The notes below the pieces were generated by a model, which was not told the DNA's origin, ran no database searches, and worked only from the letters and a program-made list of their open reading frames with translations. A stretch of DNA of 55,819 nt from Lachnospiraceae bacterium (GTDB lineage: Bacteria; Bacillota; Clostridia; Lachnospirales; Lachnospiraceae), in NCBI GenBank assembly GCA_017618195.1, contig JAFZUW010000048.1:1-55819 (forward strand), read 5' to 3'. The translations under genes and the position numbers were made by a program. Below, piece by piece: positions 32,373-41,073 of the stretch. Each line of letters opens with the position of its first letter. Position 1 is the first letter of the stretch.

Positions 32373-33683
32373 ATGAAAGATAATTCAGAAACGAAGAGCA
32401 GGCAGGCGTCAGTTGACGAAAAGAGTATCGATCAGCCGGCTGCGGAAGGGAAGCGGGTGAAGACTGCTCCCGACGCGAAGGCTAAGAAGGCAGCGGAAAA
32501 GGCGAAGAAGAAGGCCGAGCGGCAGGAACGAAGGGAAGCACGGAGGCACAGGCGTGCGTGGGCGTTTTTCAAGCTCACGCTGACGAAGTATTTTGTGCGG
32601 AAATTCCGCTATTCCTATGACAGTCTGAAAGAGGTTGAGGGGCCGTATCTGCTGCTGGCGAACCACAACATGGAACTGGATCCGGCGCTTGTCGGAATCG
32701 CGGCGGGAAAGCAGATCTATTTCGTCGCAAGCGAACACATTATGAGAAAAGGGCTCGGGACGTGGTTCTTACGGACATTCTTCCGGCCGATCATTCATAC
32801 GAAGGGTAAGACCGGCACGAAGTCGGTCATGGCAATCATAAAGGCTCTCAAGAAGGGATATAACGTGTGTCTTTTCGCCGAGGGCAACCGTTCCTTTAAC
32901 GGCGTGACCGGAGACATTCTTCCGTCGACCGGCAAGCTCGCAAGGGCGGCGGGAGCATCGCTCGTGACGTTCCGCATCGAAGGCGGATACCTCACGCAGC
33001 CGCGGTTCAGCACGTCCTACCGAAAAGGTAAGACATACGGGCATCTCGTTCATGTTTACAAGCCCGACGAACTGAAGAAGATGTCGGACGACGAGATGAA
33101 CGAGGCAATCAACCGCGATCTCCATGAAGACGCGTACAAGACGCAGGAAACTGAACGGACGGCATATAAGGGCAAGAACCTGACGCTCGGTATTGAAAGC
33201 ACGCTTTTCTGGTGTCCGGCATGTAAGAAGTTTGAGACACTCAAGAGCACTCCGGACGAAGTCCGCTGCAGCGCGTGCGGGTTTACGGCAAGCTTTGATG
33301 AGTACGGCTATCTGAACTGTTCGGACGGCGTGACGCGCAACATGCGCGACTGGGATCGCGAGCAGAAGGAGTTCCTGATCGGGCAGTTCCGCGACGGGAC
33401 GTTTGGCGGCTTTACGGATCAGGTTACCGTCCGCATTATCGGCGCGGATCATAAAGCCGGAGAAGTGATGAACGGCGAGCTGCGGGCGACGACCGAAGGC
33501 GTCACATTTGCCGGAAAGCATTATAAACGCGGGTACATTTCTGGACTCGCGGTGTATTCGAGAAATAACATCAATACCCTTTTCGGTCCGGAGGAGGTTC
33601 AGTACGACCTGCGCGGCGATCTGGGATTCAACGCTTTGAAATATTACTACCTATATCAGGAAACCAAGGAGACCGAGTCATGA
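32373..33683 (+). CDS. PlsC-like acyltransferase with C-terminal zinc ribbon
   Basis: The protein has 436 residues. The first ~65 residues form a Lys/Ala/Arg-rich helix that would bind the membrane or nucleic acid. The acyltransferase domain has H98-x4-D103 (NHNMELD) and EGNRSF (EGxR-type motif), the two catalytic blocks of 1-acylglycerol-3-phosphate acyltransferases. A C-terminal extension carries a zinc ribbon CPAC...CSAC (about 284-308) and a further ~120 residues that I do not recognise. It should acylate a lysophospholipid at the inner membrane face, forming phosphatidate or a related lipid. The stop codon overlaps the next ATG (ATGA). The ribosome binding site is a weak GAAGAGG. Confidence 0.85.
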   Translation: MKDNSETKSRQASVDEKSIDQPAAEGKRVKTAPDAKAKKAAEKAKKKAERQERREARRHRRAWAFFKLTLTKYFVRKFRYSYDSLKEVEGPYLLLANHNMELDPALVGIAAGKQIYFVASEHIMRKGLGTWFLRTFFRPIIHTKGKTGTKSVMAIIKALKKGYNVCLFAEGNRSFNGVTGDILPSTGKLARAAGASLVTFRIEGGYLTQPRFSTSYRKGKTYGHLVHVYKPDELKKMSDDEMNEAINRDLHEDAYKTQETERTAYKGKNLTLGIESTLFWCPACKKFETLKSTPDEVRCSACGFTASFDEYGYLNCSDGVTRNMRDWDREQKEFLIGQFRDGTFGGFTDQVTVRIIGADHKAGEVMNGELRATTEGVTFAGKHYKRGYISGLAVYSRNNINTLFGPEEVQYDLRGDLGFNALKYYYLYQETKETES

Positions 33684-35101
33684 CGACAGTCGATTATTCC
33701 GCCAACAACATTGCCTTGTGGAACGCCGTGGTGCAGATGGGTATCATCGCGGCGACCATCCTTTTTGCAAACCTTCTGCGGCGAAGATTCAAATTCATCC
33801 GCATGAGCATGATGCCGACCGCGGTTCTCGGCGGCCTGCTCCTTCTGCTCGTGAAGGTGGTTATGGACAAATGCTTCGACATCACTTTTTTGAACAACGT
33901 CTTTTTGGAGAAGCTGACCTACCACGGAATCGCTGTCGGATTTATCGCCATGTCGCTGCGCGTCCCGGAGAGGGATGAGAAGCAGCCGATGAACCATGTC
34001 GGACTCCGCTCGGGCGCGACCATCGTAAGCTCGTACATGATACAGGGTATCTTCGGACTCGCGATTTCGCTGGCCCTTGCATACACGGTTATGCCGGATC
34101 TTTTCAAGGCGGCCGGCGTGCTGTTGCCGCTTGGCTACGGGCAGGGACCCGGGCAGGCGAACAACACCGGAAGCGTGTACCAGAATGACTGGGGATTTGC
34201 CGGCGGACGTTCGTTCGGTCTGGCAATCGCCGCGGCGGGCTATTTGTCCGCATGCATCGTCGGAGTGTGGTATCTGAACCATCTGCTCCGTAAGGGCAAG
34301 ATCAAGAAGCTCGATCAGGAAGTCGTCGACGGATCGGTTACGGTAGACCGTTTCCAGCACCGCGACGAGATGCCGGTAGCGGAGTCGCTTGACCGTCTGT
34401 CCATGCAGTTCGCGCTCGTACTGCTTGTATATCTGATCACATACCTTGCAACGTGGGGCATCACATCGGGCCTTTCCGCGATCAGCGAAGGCCTCGGGAA
34501 GACGCTCAACGGACTGCTGTGGGGCTTTAACTTCATGATCGGTTCGGGAATCGCCATCGGCGCCCGCGTGCTTCTTAAAAACCTCAAGAAGCACCGTGTC
34601 ATGGAGAAGCAGTACCAGAACAATTACCTGCTTTCGAGAATCTCGGGTCTCGCATTTGACATCATGATCATTGCGGGTATCGCGTCGATTGATATCGAGG
34701 ATCTGAAGGGGCTGTGGCTCCCGTTCGCCCTGATGGTTGTGGCGGGCGCGACCGTAACGCTTTTCAACCTCAAATACGTCTGCAAGCGCATTTATCCGAC
34801 CTATTATTACGAGGGTCTCGTGTCCATGTACGGCATGATGACCGGAACGATCAGCTCCGGCGTCCTTTTGCTCCGCGAGGTTGACCCGCAGCTTGAAACG
34901 CCTGCCGCGAACAACCTTGTCATCGGCTCGAGCTTCGCAATTCTTCTCGGCGCGCCGCTTCTCGTGCTGATCGGCATGGCGCCTAAGAGCGCGCTGATGA
35001 CGTGGATTACGCTCGGAATTATGATAGCCTACTATATTGTCCTGCTGCTGATCGCATGCGGCGGATCAAGGAAGTTCAGGGGCGAAGAGAAGGCAGAATA
35101 A
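33680..35101 (+). CDS. GltS-like sodium/glutamate symporter family protein
   Basis: The protein has 473 residues with about ten to twelve membrane segments. LPLGYGQGPGQANNTGSVY matches the conserved GxGxGPGQA loop of the GltS family in the first half, and a second, looser repeat follows around MYGMMTGTISSGVLLLREVDP. The family imports glutamate with Na+. Members with changed loops have other or unknown substrates, so glutamate is only a guess. It is translationally coupled to the acyltransferase (ATGA overlap) and precedes a K+ channel by 22 bases; the three are likely one operon. Confidence 0.82.
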   Translation: MTTVDYSANNIALWNAVVQMGIIAATILFANLLRRRFKFIRMSMMPTAVLGGLLLLLVKVVMDKCFDITFLNNVFLEKLTYHGIAVGFIAMSLRVPERDEKQPMNHVGLRSGATIVSSYMIQGIFGLAISLALAYTVMPDLFKAAGVLLPLGYGQGPGQANNTGSVYQNDWGFAGGRSFGLAIAAAGYLSACIVGVWYLNHLLRKGKIKKLDQEVVDGSVTVDRFQHRDEMPVAESLDRLSMQFALVLLVYLITYLATWGITSGLSAISEGLGKTLNGLLWGFNFMIGSGIAIGARVLLKNLKKHRVMEKQYQNNYLLSRISGLAFDIMIIAGIASIDIEDLKGLWLPFALMVVAGATVTLFNLKYVCKRIYPTYYYEGLVSMYGMMTGTISSGVLLLREVDPQLETPAANNLVIGSSFAILLGAPLLVLIGMAPKSALMTWITLGIMIAYYIVLLLIACGGSRKFRGEEKAE

Positions 35102-35122
35102 CGCAGTTCTACGGGAGTTATC

Positions 35123-36286
35123 ATGGAGAACAAGAAGAAACGAATCTTTCACATCATTCAGATCGGGACCAATGACGATATCGCCAGCCGCGTATTTGAC
35201 ATCTTTATTGTCTGCGTCATATTCCTGAATCTTTTTGTTGTGCTGTTCGATACCTTCGACGTGGCGAAGGACTTCAAGACGCCCATCAATGTGATCGAAT
35301 GGGTGACGGTCATTATCTTCACGATAGAATACCTGCTCCGGCTGTGGACGGCCGATTATCTCTACCCGAAGCGCTCTTACTGGGGCGCGAAGGTCGCATT
35401 TGTCTTCTCCTTCTTCGGGCTGATCGACCTGCTGTCGATTCTGCCGACCTACCTGCCGCTTGTATTCCCGGCGGGCGCGGTAGCATTCCGGATGTTCCGC
35501 GTCATCCGCATATTCCGTCTGTTTAAGGTTAACGCCAAATACGACGCCTTCAACGTTATCGTGGACGTCTTAAAGGATAAGCGCAAGCAGCTTTTCTCAT
35601 CGATCATCATGATCCTGATCCTGATGGTTGCGGCTTCTCTATGCATGTACAGCATCGAGCCGCAGACGTTCAAGAATGCGTTCTCGGGCATCTGGTGGGC
35701 GGCATCGGCGATTCTGACCATCGGGTACGGTGACATCGCGCCGGCTACGACAGCCGGAAGGTTTATGTCCATGGTGATTTCGTTCCTCGGTGTCGGCATG
35801 GTGGCGGTTCCGACCGGTATCATAAGCGCAGGTTTCGTTGAACAGTACCAGCGCGTAAGGCATGTTGAGGAAACCGCCGAGGAGCAGAAGCTTCGCTTTG
35901 TGACTTCGGAGGTGGGTCCGAAGCACGCCTATGTCGGCAAATGCATTAAAGACATCGCATTTCCCCCGCAGCTTCTTCTCGTTGTCGTGCTTCGTAAGAA
36001 GGACGCCGGCGAAGAGGAGATCGTGCCGGAAGGAAATCTTAAGATCATGGCGAACGATACGCTTGTGTTCGCGGCGCAGAACTTCGGTGACACGCGGAAG
36101 ATCGATCTGCGTGAGGTAAAGATTAAAGAAGAGCATCCGTGGGTCGGGAAGATGATACGCGACCTCGACATTTCGCGGCTTGAACTGATCGTTTCGATCA
36201 ACCGCCGGGGGAAGACGGTCATTCCGAACGGAAGCACGGTAATCAAAAAGGATGACACACTGCTGATCTATTCGAAGAAAGGATAG
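35123..36286 (+). CDS. voltage-gated-type K+ channel with two RCK-C domains
   Basis: The protein has 387 residues: six membrane segments with an S4-like Arg series (FRMFRVIRIFRLFKV, about 122-136) and the selectivity filter TIGYGD (199-204). It is followed by two TrkA-C (RCK-C) units in the cytoplasm: AYVGKCIKDIAFPPQLLLVVVLRK and PWVGKMIRDLDISRLELIVSINRRGK. It should conduct K+ in a voltage- and ligand-dependent manner. Kv-type channels carrying tandem TrkA-C domains are known in bacteria. It is the last gene of the plsC/gltS-like group; no clear terminator is seen in the 90-base gap that follows. Confidence 0.92.
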   Translation: MENKKKRIFHIIQIGTNDDIASRVFDIFIVCVIFLNLFVVLFDTFDVAKDFKTPINVIEWVTVIIFTIEYLLRLWTADYLYPKRSYWGAKVAFVFSFFGLIDLLSILPTYLPLVFPAGAVAFRMFRVIRIFRLFKVNAKYDAFNVIVDVLKDKRKQLFSSIIMILILMVAASLCMYSIEPQTFKNAFSGIWWAASAILTIGYGDIAPATTAGRFMSMVISFLGVGMVAVPTGIISAGFVEQYQRVRHVEETAEEQKLRFVTSEVGPKHAYVGKCIKDIAFPPQLLLVVVLRKKDAGEEEIVPEGNLKIMANDTLVFAAQNFGDTRKIDLREVKIKEEHPWVGKMIRDLDISRLELIVSINRRGKTVIPNGSTVIKKDDTLLIYSKKG

Positions 36287-36376
36287 GCATCGGGTTTAGG
36301 GGAACGCGCTGGGCTGTTTCGGACGGTTCATCGCGAAAATGAACGCGGCAATACGGCGATGGGGCGCCGAACGACG

Positions 36377-37141
36377 ATGGAAGCAGAGGAATTATTGAAA
36401 AAACGATTCGCGGAGCTGGCTGACCGCTGCTACAAGGAGAACCGGTACACATTTACCGGCTTTTTGGGCATCGGCGAGCTGGCTTTGTTTTATTCCGCGG
36501 TGAAGAATCTGCCTCCGGTTTCGTACACGCTGTACGGCGGGACGGAGACGGCCGAGCGGCTGATGCTCCGCTTCGGCGACGAGGAGACGCTCGGGTACGA
36601 GGAACCTTTTCCGATTGCGTTTCTCGAAGTGAAGCCGCTCATGCAGAAATACGCCGATGACCTGTCGCACAGGGATATTCTGGGGGCGGTGATGAACCTC
36701 GGAATCGTACGGGAGATGGTCGGAGATATCTATCTGAAAGAGAATGTAGCCTATATTATATGTGGTTCTACTATGGTAGAATACATCTGTGACAACCTGA
36801 CAAAGGTGAAGCATACCTCGGTTGTCTGCAAGCAGGTCGAAAGCCTGCCCGAACTGGTCGGCGGAGAGCCCGAAGAGCTGAGCCTCGGGGTCGCCTCCGA
36901 GCGGATCGACGGCATTATCGCGAAGGGGTTCAATCTTTCGCGGAACGAAGTGAACGAACTGTTCCGGCGTCAGATGGTCTTTCTTGACGGGCGCCTTTGC
37001 GAGAACAACAGCCGGATGCTGAAGCCCGGCGAGCAGGTGACCGTGCGCGGCTACGGACGCCTCACGTTCCGTGAGATCACCGGCACGAGCCGGAAAGGAA
37101 AGTTGTATGCAAGGGTCGAGAGACTCGGACGGGGAAAGTAG
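36377..37141 (+). CDS. ylmH: YlmH-type S4-domain RNA-binding protein
   Basis: The protein has 254 residues. The N-terminal and middle parts match YlmH (LSHRDILGAVMNLGIVREMVGDI, VKHTSVV), and a C-terminal S4 domain (about 178-245: ERIDGIIAKGFNLSRNEVNELFRRQMVFLDGRLCENNSRMLKPGEQVTVRGYGRLTF) binds RNA. YlmH proteins have been linked to ribosome-associated quality control and, by gene neighbourhood, to the division cluster. Here it is far from any ftsZ or sepF-type gene. The start is uncertain: an in-frame ATG at 36359 adds six residues; neither has a clear ribosome binding site. I chose 36377 because the family starts with the MEAEELLKKRF helix. Confidence 0.88.
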   Translation: MEAEELLKKRFAELADRCYKENRYTFTGFLGIGELALFYSAVKNLPPVSYTLYGGTETAERLMLRFGDEETLGYEEPFPIAFLEVKPLMQKYADDLSHRDILGAVMNLGIVREMVGDIYLKENVAYIICGSTMVEYICDNLTKVKHTSVVCKQVESLPELVGGEPEELSLGVASERIDGIIAKGFNLSRNEVNELFRRQMVFLDGRLCENNSRMLKPGEQVTVRGYGRLTFREITGTSRKGKLYARVERLGRGK

Positions 37142-37144
37142 CGG

Positions 37145-38146
37145 ATGGACGAGCAGAGGGAAGAACAGAAGAAAGAGGAACCGGAAAAATACGGTCTATT
37201 CAATCTTGGATGTCTGGCCGTTGTTATCGTTTTCGTGATTCTGTTTATTAAGATTTTTTCGGTGATTGTGACTTCCATCGTCGGCGTTTTACCCAAAAAT
37301 CTGCAGACAGCGAACAAAAATCTGCAGACAGCGAAGAAACAGCGGAAGGAGACGCTGGCAGCAACGGAACAATGGGTAAAGACCAACATGGCTGACGCTG
37401 AATTGGTAGGGGAGGCGGATGATTATTGCTTCACAGACCTCGACGGAATAGGTTTAAGCTGTAAAGCCGTTGAGGGGACAATGCGTCACAACGGCAGGGA
37501 ATTCCATTATGTTTTTGAGCCGGTATCCTCCCGGATGTTTTCGGACGAATACGGTGATACTTTTGATAAAGAATTCGGTGAATGGCTCCACGGGCAGCTG
37601 TTTTATGATCCGAAAGACGGACAATCGCTTCAGTATAGTGTCAGGGAGCAGGATTACCGGTATAAGGTCGCGGATGATTACGAGTGCCGCAGAACGAGCT
37701 TGACAATGCACAGACCGCTTCTGGTCAAGTCCATGCATCCGGCAAATATGAAAGAGAACCAGATAGGAGACTGGATCAGGAACAATCTTTCAAAGAGTTA
37801 TGCGGTTACGGAAAAGCTGACGCTGACGGAATGTGAAGACCTGTGGGAGATTGCCCTGATTACTGATGAATCGAATGCGGACGGTGCAGGAGTTTCCCTG
37901 CGTGTTTTAGAGCAGTTGTGTGACGGCTCCGTAATTGAACTGTATAATGAAGACGATACAAAGTCTGTCCGTTTCTATACGAAAGGGACCTCCGTGATAG
38001 TTTCTTACTGGTTATGGGATTGGACTCATGTTCCGGAACGTACAGGCTGGTATAAACAGAAAGAGGAAACTTATCAGATAGAACAATCGACAGAACAAGA
38101 ATGGAATGTGCCGGAGGGGGGAAGCAATGGAAGAACTGAAGAATAG
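37145..38146 (+). CDS. single-pass membrane protein of a tandem family, copy 1
   Basis: The protein has 333 residues: a short Glu/Lys-rich start, one membrane segment (about 22-45), a helical linker with a duplicated heptapeptide (NLQTANK/NLQTAKK), then an extracellular domain of about 270 residues. Shared blocks with the next protein include GTMRHNGREFHYVFEP, FGEWLHGQLFY, VKSMHPANMKENQIGDWIRNNL and GWYKQKEETYQIE. The family is not recognised. The ATG lies three bases after the ylmH stop codon and uses GGGGAAAG inside ylmH, so the genes are coupled. Start of the domain (ADAELVG...) resembles the start of the second copy (PDAELIG). Confidence 0.75.
   Translation: MDEQREEQKKEEPEKYGLFNLGCLAVVIVFVILFIKIFSVIVTSIVGVLPKNLQTANKNLQTAKKQRKETLAATEQWVKTNMADAELVGEADDYCFTDLDGIGLSCKAVEGTMRHNGREFHYVFEPVSSRMFSDEYGDTFDKEFGEWLHGQLFYDPKDGQSLQYSVREQDYRYKVADDYECRRTSLTMHRPLLVKSMHPANMKENQIGDWIRNNLSKSYAVTEKLTLTECEDLWEIALITDESNADGAGVSLRVLEQLCDGSVIELYNEDDTKSVRFYTKGTSVIVSYWLWDWTHVPERTGWYKQKEETYQIEQSTEQEWNVPEGGSNGRTEE
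37294..37335 (+). repeat. perfect 21-bp tandem duplication inside the gene
   Basis: Bases 37294-37314 and 37315-37335 are identical. They encode one duplicated heptad in the juxtamembrane helix and keep the frame. Confidence 0.9.
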
Positions 38147-39140
38147 CAGTACCGAAAACGGCTTAAAGAAGGGTGCAAAATATGAATTAAAGGAACTCGG
38201 ATCGGCGCTTCTTCGCAGTTTTATTGTCGCCGGAATTATTCTCGCTGTAATCACCGTTGTCCTGTTTGCGACCGGCCTGATTAAATGGGACGATATCAGA
38301 TTAGCCCAGGAAAGCCAGAAATTCAAGCGTGAAGCGGAACAGCGGCGAAAAGAAGAAAGAGCCCGGCGGAAAGAGAAAGAAAAGAGAAAGCAGGAACAAT
38401 GGGATTCCGCACCGTCTGTTGAGCAATGGATTGAGTCCTATATGCCGGACGCAGAGCTGATTGGGACTCCCGGGGAGTATAAAATCCGTTTGGACAATGA
38501 ATTATATGCTTGTAAGGCACTTCAGGGTACGATGCGCCACAACGGCAGAGGATTCTCCTATGTCTTTGATCCGTTATCATTTCAAATGTATTCTGGCGAA
38601 TACAGAAGTACATTTGACACAGAACTCGGCGAATGGTTTCACAGCAGTCTCTTTTATGCTCCGGAAGGCAGTGAACCGTATCATTTCCATGTGACATACC
38701 GACAATACATGAGCAAGATGGTGAACAGTTACGACTGGACGTTTCATCTGAAAAGTAAAACTACAAAACCGCTTTTCGTCGAGTCCATGCATCCGGCGAC
38801 TATGGAGGAGGATAGAATAGGGGATTGGATCAGAGGCAATCTGTACAAAAGTTACAGGATTACGGAAAATCTGACCCTGATCGGATGTAAAGACCTTTCG
38901 GAGATAGCAATCATTACGGATGAGACGGAAGCAGGTACGGCAGGGATTGACATTCGTATATGTGCCCGGCTGTGTGACGATTCCCGAATTGTTCTTTATA
39001 ATGAGGCGGAAACGAGTTACATCAGGCTCATAACAAAAGGATCTTCCGTGGAGGTCTCATACTGGACAGTGGATCGGAGCCAACAACCGAGTACGTCCGG
39101 CTGGTTTAAACAAAAAACGGAGACTTATCAGATCGATTGA
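38127..39140 (+). CDS. single-pass membrane protein of a tandem family, copy 2
   Basis: The protein has 337 residues and is a tandem paralogue of the protein at 37145: cytoplasmic start, membrane segment (about 30-52), a highly charged Arg/Glu/Lys helix (about 55-95, likely coiled coil), and the domain with PDAELIG, GTMRHNGRGFSYVFDP, LGEWFHSSLFY, VESMHPATMEEDRIGDWIRGNL and GWFKQKTETYQID. The two overlap by 20 bases; GGAGGGGG precedes the ATG at 38127 and an in-frame ATG-like extension upstream is rejected. The pair has diverged to roughly half identity in the domain by eye. Confidence 0.75.
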   Translation: MEELKNSSTENGLKKGAKYELKELGSALLRSFIVAGIILAVITVVLFATGLIKWDDIRLAQESQKFKREAEQRRKEERARRKEKEKRKQEQWDSAPSVEQWIESYMPDAELIGTPGEYKIRLDNELYACKALQGTMRHNGRGFSYVFDPLSFQMYSGEYRSTFDTELGEWFHSSLFYAPEGSEPYHFHVTYRQYMSKMVNSYDWTFHLKSKTTKPLFVESMHPATMEEDRIGDWIRGNLYKSYRITENLTLIGCKDLSEIAIITDETEAGTAGIDIRICARLCDDSRIVLYNEAETSYIRLITKGSSVEVSYWTVDRSQQPSTSGWFKQKTETYQID

Positions 39141-39171
39141 GAATAGCATTGGCGGCAAAGGAGGAATGGTT

Positions 39172-40176
39172 ATGAAGTGCGGATTTTGCGGTAAAGACAA
39201 TCCGGACGGCGCGAAGCGCTGTAAACACTGTAAGGCTGTCCTGGCGTCGCAGCAGTCGTATGTGCGCGGTGACGGCGGCGGGTTCGGCGGTTCCGTGAAT
39301 CCGGGTAATTCCGGCGTGTCGCAGGGCGGTTCGAACACGATGGGCCGGGGCACGGGAGGCACATGGCGGAACACGGGCGCAACGCAGCAGAGTTGGGGTC
39401 CGACCCGGCAGGGCACGGGTGCAGCGCCGCAGGGGGCGAAGTCACCGTTTTCGGACAGCACGAGTTTTAACCGAATGGCGGAGCTCCGAAATCGCTCGAC
39501 AATGAAGGCGGCAAAGGTAATAGCGTTTTCATTTGTCCTCGTTCCGGTTATCTTTTTTATTATCGTTGTGGCGTTTACCTTGAGGTTCAACAGGGAAATG
39601 CAGAAGCAACGGGAGGAGACTCAAGCGATGGCGCCCGGCGATCTTGCGTCAGGGCTCATGGAGTACTATGGTTTAAGCGATTTCGGTTACTCCATTGAGC
39701 AGGACACGCCCAATCAATACACGATGACCGTGAGCGGTACGGAGTATAGGGTAGTCAATTACAAGAATGCATCTACCGGAAACAACAACTGGCGTACGAA
39801 CTATTTCACCGGAACGTTTCAGCGGATGACCTCGGGCACCATTGAAACGCCGATTTACGAGAGTTCGTTCGGCGGCGCGGTTACGGATGTTCAGTATAAT
39901 GTCAGCGGTCTGTTCCCGCTGTGGCTCAACCTTTTTGAAATCAACGCTGTCAAAAACGGGACGGCCAATCCCGCCAAATGGGCCGCCGAGTGGGCCGAGT
40001 CCAAATCCTGGAAAATCCTCATTTCAATCGTTATCGAGGAAGATTATCCCGTCACGAAAGAGTGCTTTGATGAAATCAAGGATGCCCTTTTCTTCGCCAC
40101 CGAGATCGACATCGAATGCCCCGGCGGGACCTATCGGTATTATCCGTATGAGGACCGGTTTGAGAATGCGGAGTAG
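39172..40176 (+). CDS. zinc-ribbon single-pass membrane protein, EYYG family copy C
   Basis: The protein has 334 residues. A double-CxxC zinc ribbon (CGFC...CKHC, residues 3-22) is followed by a Gly/Ser/Thr/Gln-rich linker (about 30-95), one membrane segment (about 108-135) and an extracellular domain. The domain starts with SGLMEYYGLSDFGY and ends with SWKILISIVIEEDYPVTKECFDEIKDALFFATEIDIECPGGTYRYYP, so it is a paralogue of the proteins at 30227 and 31073. The zinc ribbon in front of the membrane segment is like that of many Clostridia envelope proteins. AAAGGAGG lies seven bases before 39172; the ATG at 39166 is too close. The gene is separated from the tandem pair by only 31 bases. Confidence 0.75.
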   Translation: MKCGFCGKDNPDGAKRCKHCKAVLASQQSYVRGDGGGFGGSVNPGNSGVSQGGSNTMGRGTGGTWRNTGATQQSWGPTRQGTGAAPQGAKSPFSDSTSFNRMAELRNRSTMKAAKVIAFSFVLVPVIFFIIVVAFTLRFNREMQKQREETQAMAPGDLASGLMEYYGLSDFGYSIEQDTPNQYTMTVSGTEYRVVNYKNASTGNNNWRTNYFTGTFQRMTSGTIETPIYESSFGGAVTDVQYNVSGLFPLWLNLFEINAVKNGTANPAKWAAEWAESKSWKILISIVIEEDYPVTKECFDEIKDALFFATEIDIECPGGTYRYYPYEDRFENAE

Positions 40177-40229
40177 AGAATCTGTTGGTTTCTCTTACAG
40201 AGGAACAGAAGGAAAAGAAGAAAAAGCAC

Positions 40230-40258
40230 TTGTAAAACCTTGTTTTGTGTGGTATTCT
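40230..40258 (+). promoter_or_regulatory. promoter of the structured leader before DUF3800
   Basis: TTGTAA (40230-40235), 17 bases, TATTCT (40253-40258), with TGG before the -10 box. Confidence 0.5.
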
Positions 40259-40263
40259 TCAAC

Positions 40264-40354
40264 TAGAAAGATGTTCTGATTCTTTAAATTCTATGGCCTG
40301 GGCACCAGTGCTCTTTGGGCCACCGAAGGCGGGAAGAATTTCCCGCCGTTTTTT
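40264..40354 (+). ncRNA. short structured leader or small RNA with intrinsic terminator
   Basis: A promoter at 40230 is followed by about 65 bases and a perfect terminator: GGCGGGAA (40328-40335) with TTCCCGCC (40340-40347), a GAAT loop, then GTTTTTT. The segment before it (about 40293-40322) can fold with TGGCC paired to GGCCA and an inner GCA/TGC hairpin. The result is a ~90-base transcript, either a small RNA or an attenuator of the DUF3800 gene 45 bases downstream. It does not match a riboswitch class that I can name. Confidence 0.45.
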
Positions 40355-40398
40355 ATCTATTATCTTATTATTCTATCTATTATCTTAGGGAAATCTTC

Positions 40399-41073
40399 AT
40401 GAATGAACTCAGCGTATTCGTTGATGAATCCGGGAGTTTTGGGGAGGTCAGAGAGTGCCCGTCTTATTATCTGGTTACATTTGTCTTTCATAATCAAAAA
40501 CTCTGCATTGATCATCAAGTTGCAAAACTGGAAAACAGCATCAAAGAATCCGGGTTTCGGGTAGAATACATTCATACCGGCCCGGTGATAAGAAGGGAAG
40601 ATTGCTTTGTCCATTTTTCCATTGATGAAAGAAGGCATCTTCTCTATAAAATGCTGAATTTTCTTCTGGCCTGCCCCATTACACATTTTACAGTTTCAAT
40701 TAACAGAAGGGAGGCGTCAGATTTTATGACACTCTCAAAGAAACTGAAAAATGGAATTGAAAAGGAAGTGGCCTCGCATCAAGGATTTTTCTCGGGATAT
40801 GACAGGATTATCGTGTATTATGACAATGGGCAAAACGAGTTGAGTAATATTTTGAAATCGGTTTTCAAAAGCCGTTTTTCCAATGTTGAGTTTCGAAAAG
40901 CGGAACCACAAAAATACCGGCTATTACAAGCGGCAGATTTCGTTTGCTCTTTGGAATTGTTGAGAATAAAAAGAGAGGAGAAACGTCTTAGCAAATCTGA
41001 AGAACAATTCTTTTATAAATCTCGCGAATTAAAGAAGGTATTTCTTGATGGAATCGATAAAAAGCGGTTATAA
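40399..41073 (+). CDS. DUF3800 domain protein
   Basis: The protein has 224 residues. Start LSVFVDESGSFG with two acidic residues, then YLVTFVFHNQK, YDRIIVYYDNGQNELSN and a C-terminal KYRLLQAADFVCSLELLRIK are hallmarks of DUF3800, a family thought to have an RNase H-like fold with Asp catalytic residues. Members are scattered, often near mobile or defence genes. Codons are more A/T-rich than in the neighbours, which hints at horizontal acquisition. Start 40399 is chosen because the domain begins there; the ribosome binding site is a weak TTAGGG. An intrinsic terminator 45 bases upstream suggests conditional expression. Confidence 0.82.
   Translation: MNELSVFVDESGSFGEVRECPSYYLVTFVFHNQKLCIDHQVAKLENSIKESGFRVEYIHTGPVIRREDCFVHFSIDERRHLLYKMLNFLLACPITHFTVSINRREASDFMTLSKKLKNGIEKEVASHQGFFSGYDRIIVYYDNGQNELSNILKSVFKSRFSNVEFRKAEPQKYRLLQAADFVCSLELLRIKREEKRLSKSEEQFFYKSRELKKVFLDGIDKKRL

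Noticed and set aside
40264-40354. ZTP or glycine riboswitch
   Set aside because: Short stretches such as CCTGGGCA and CACCGAAGG recall these classes, but the rest of their conserved cores is missing.
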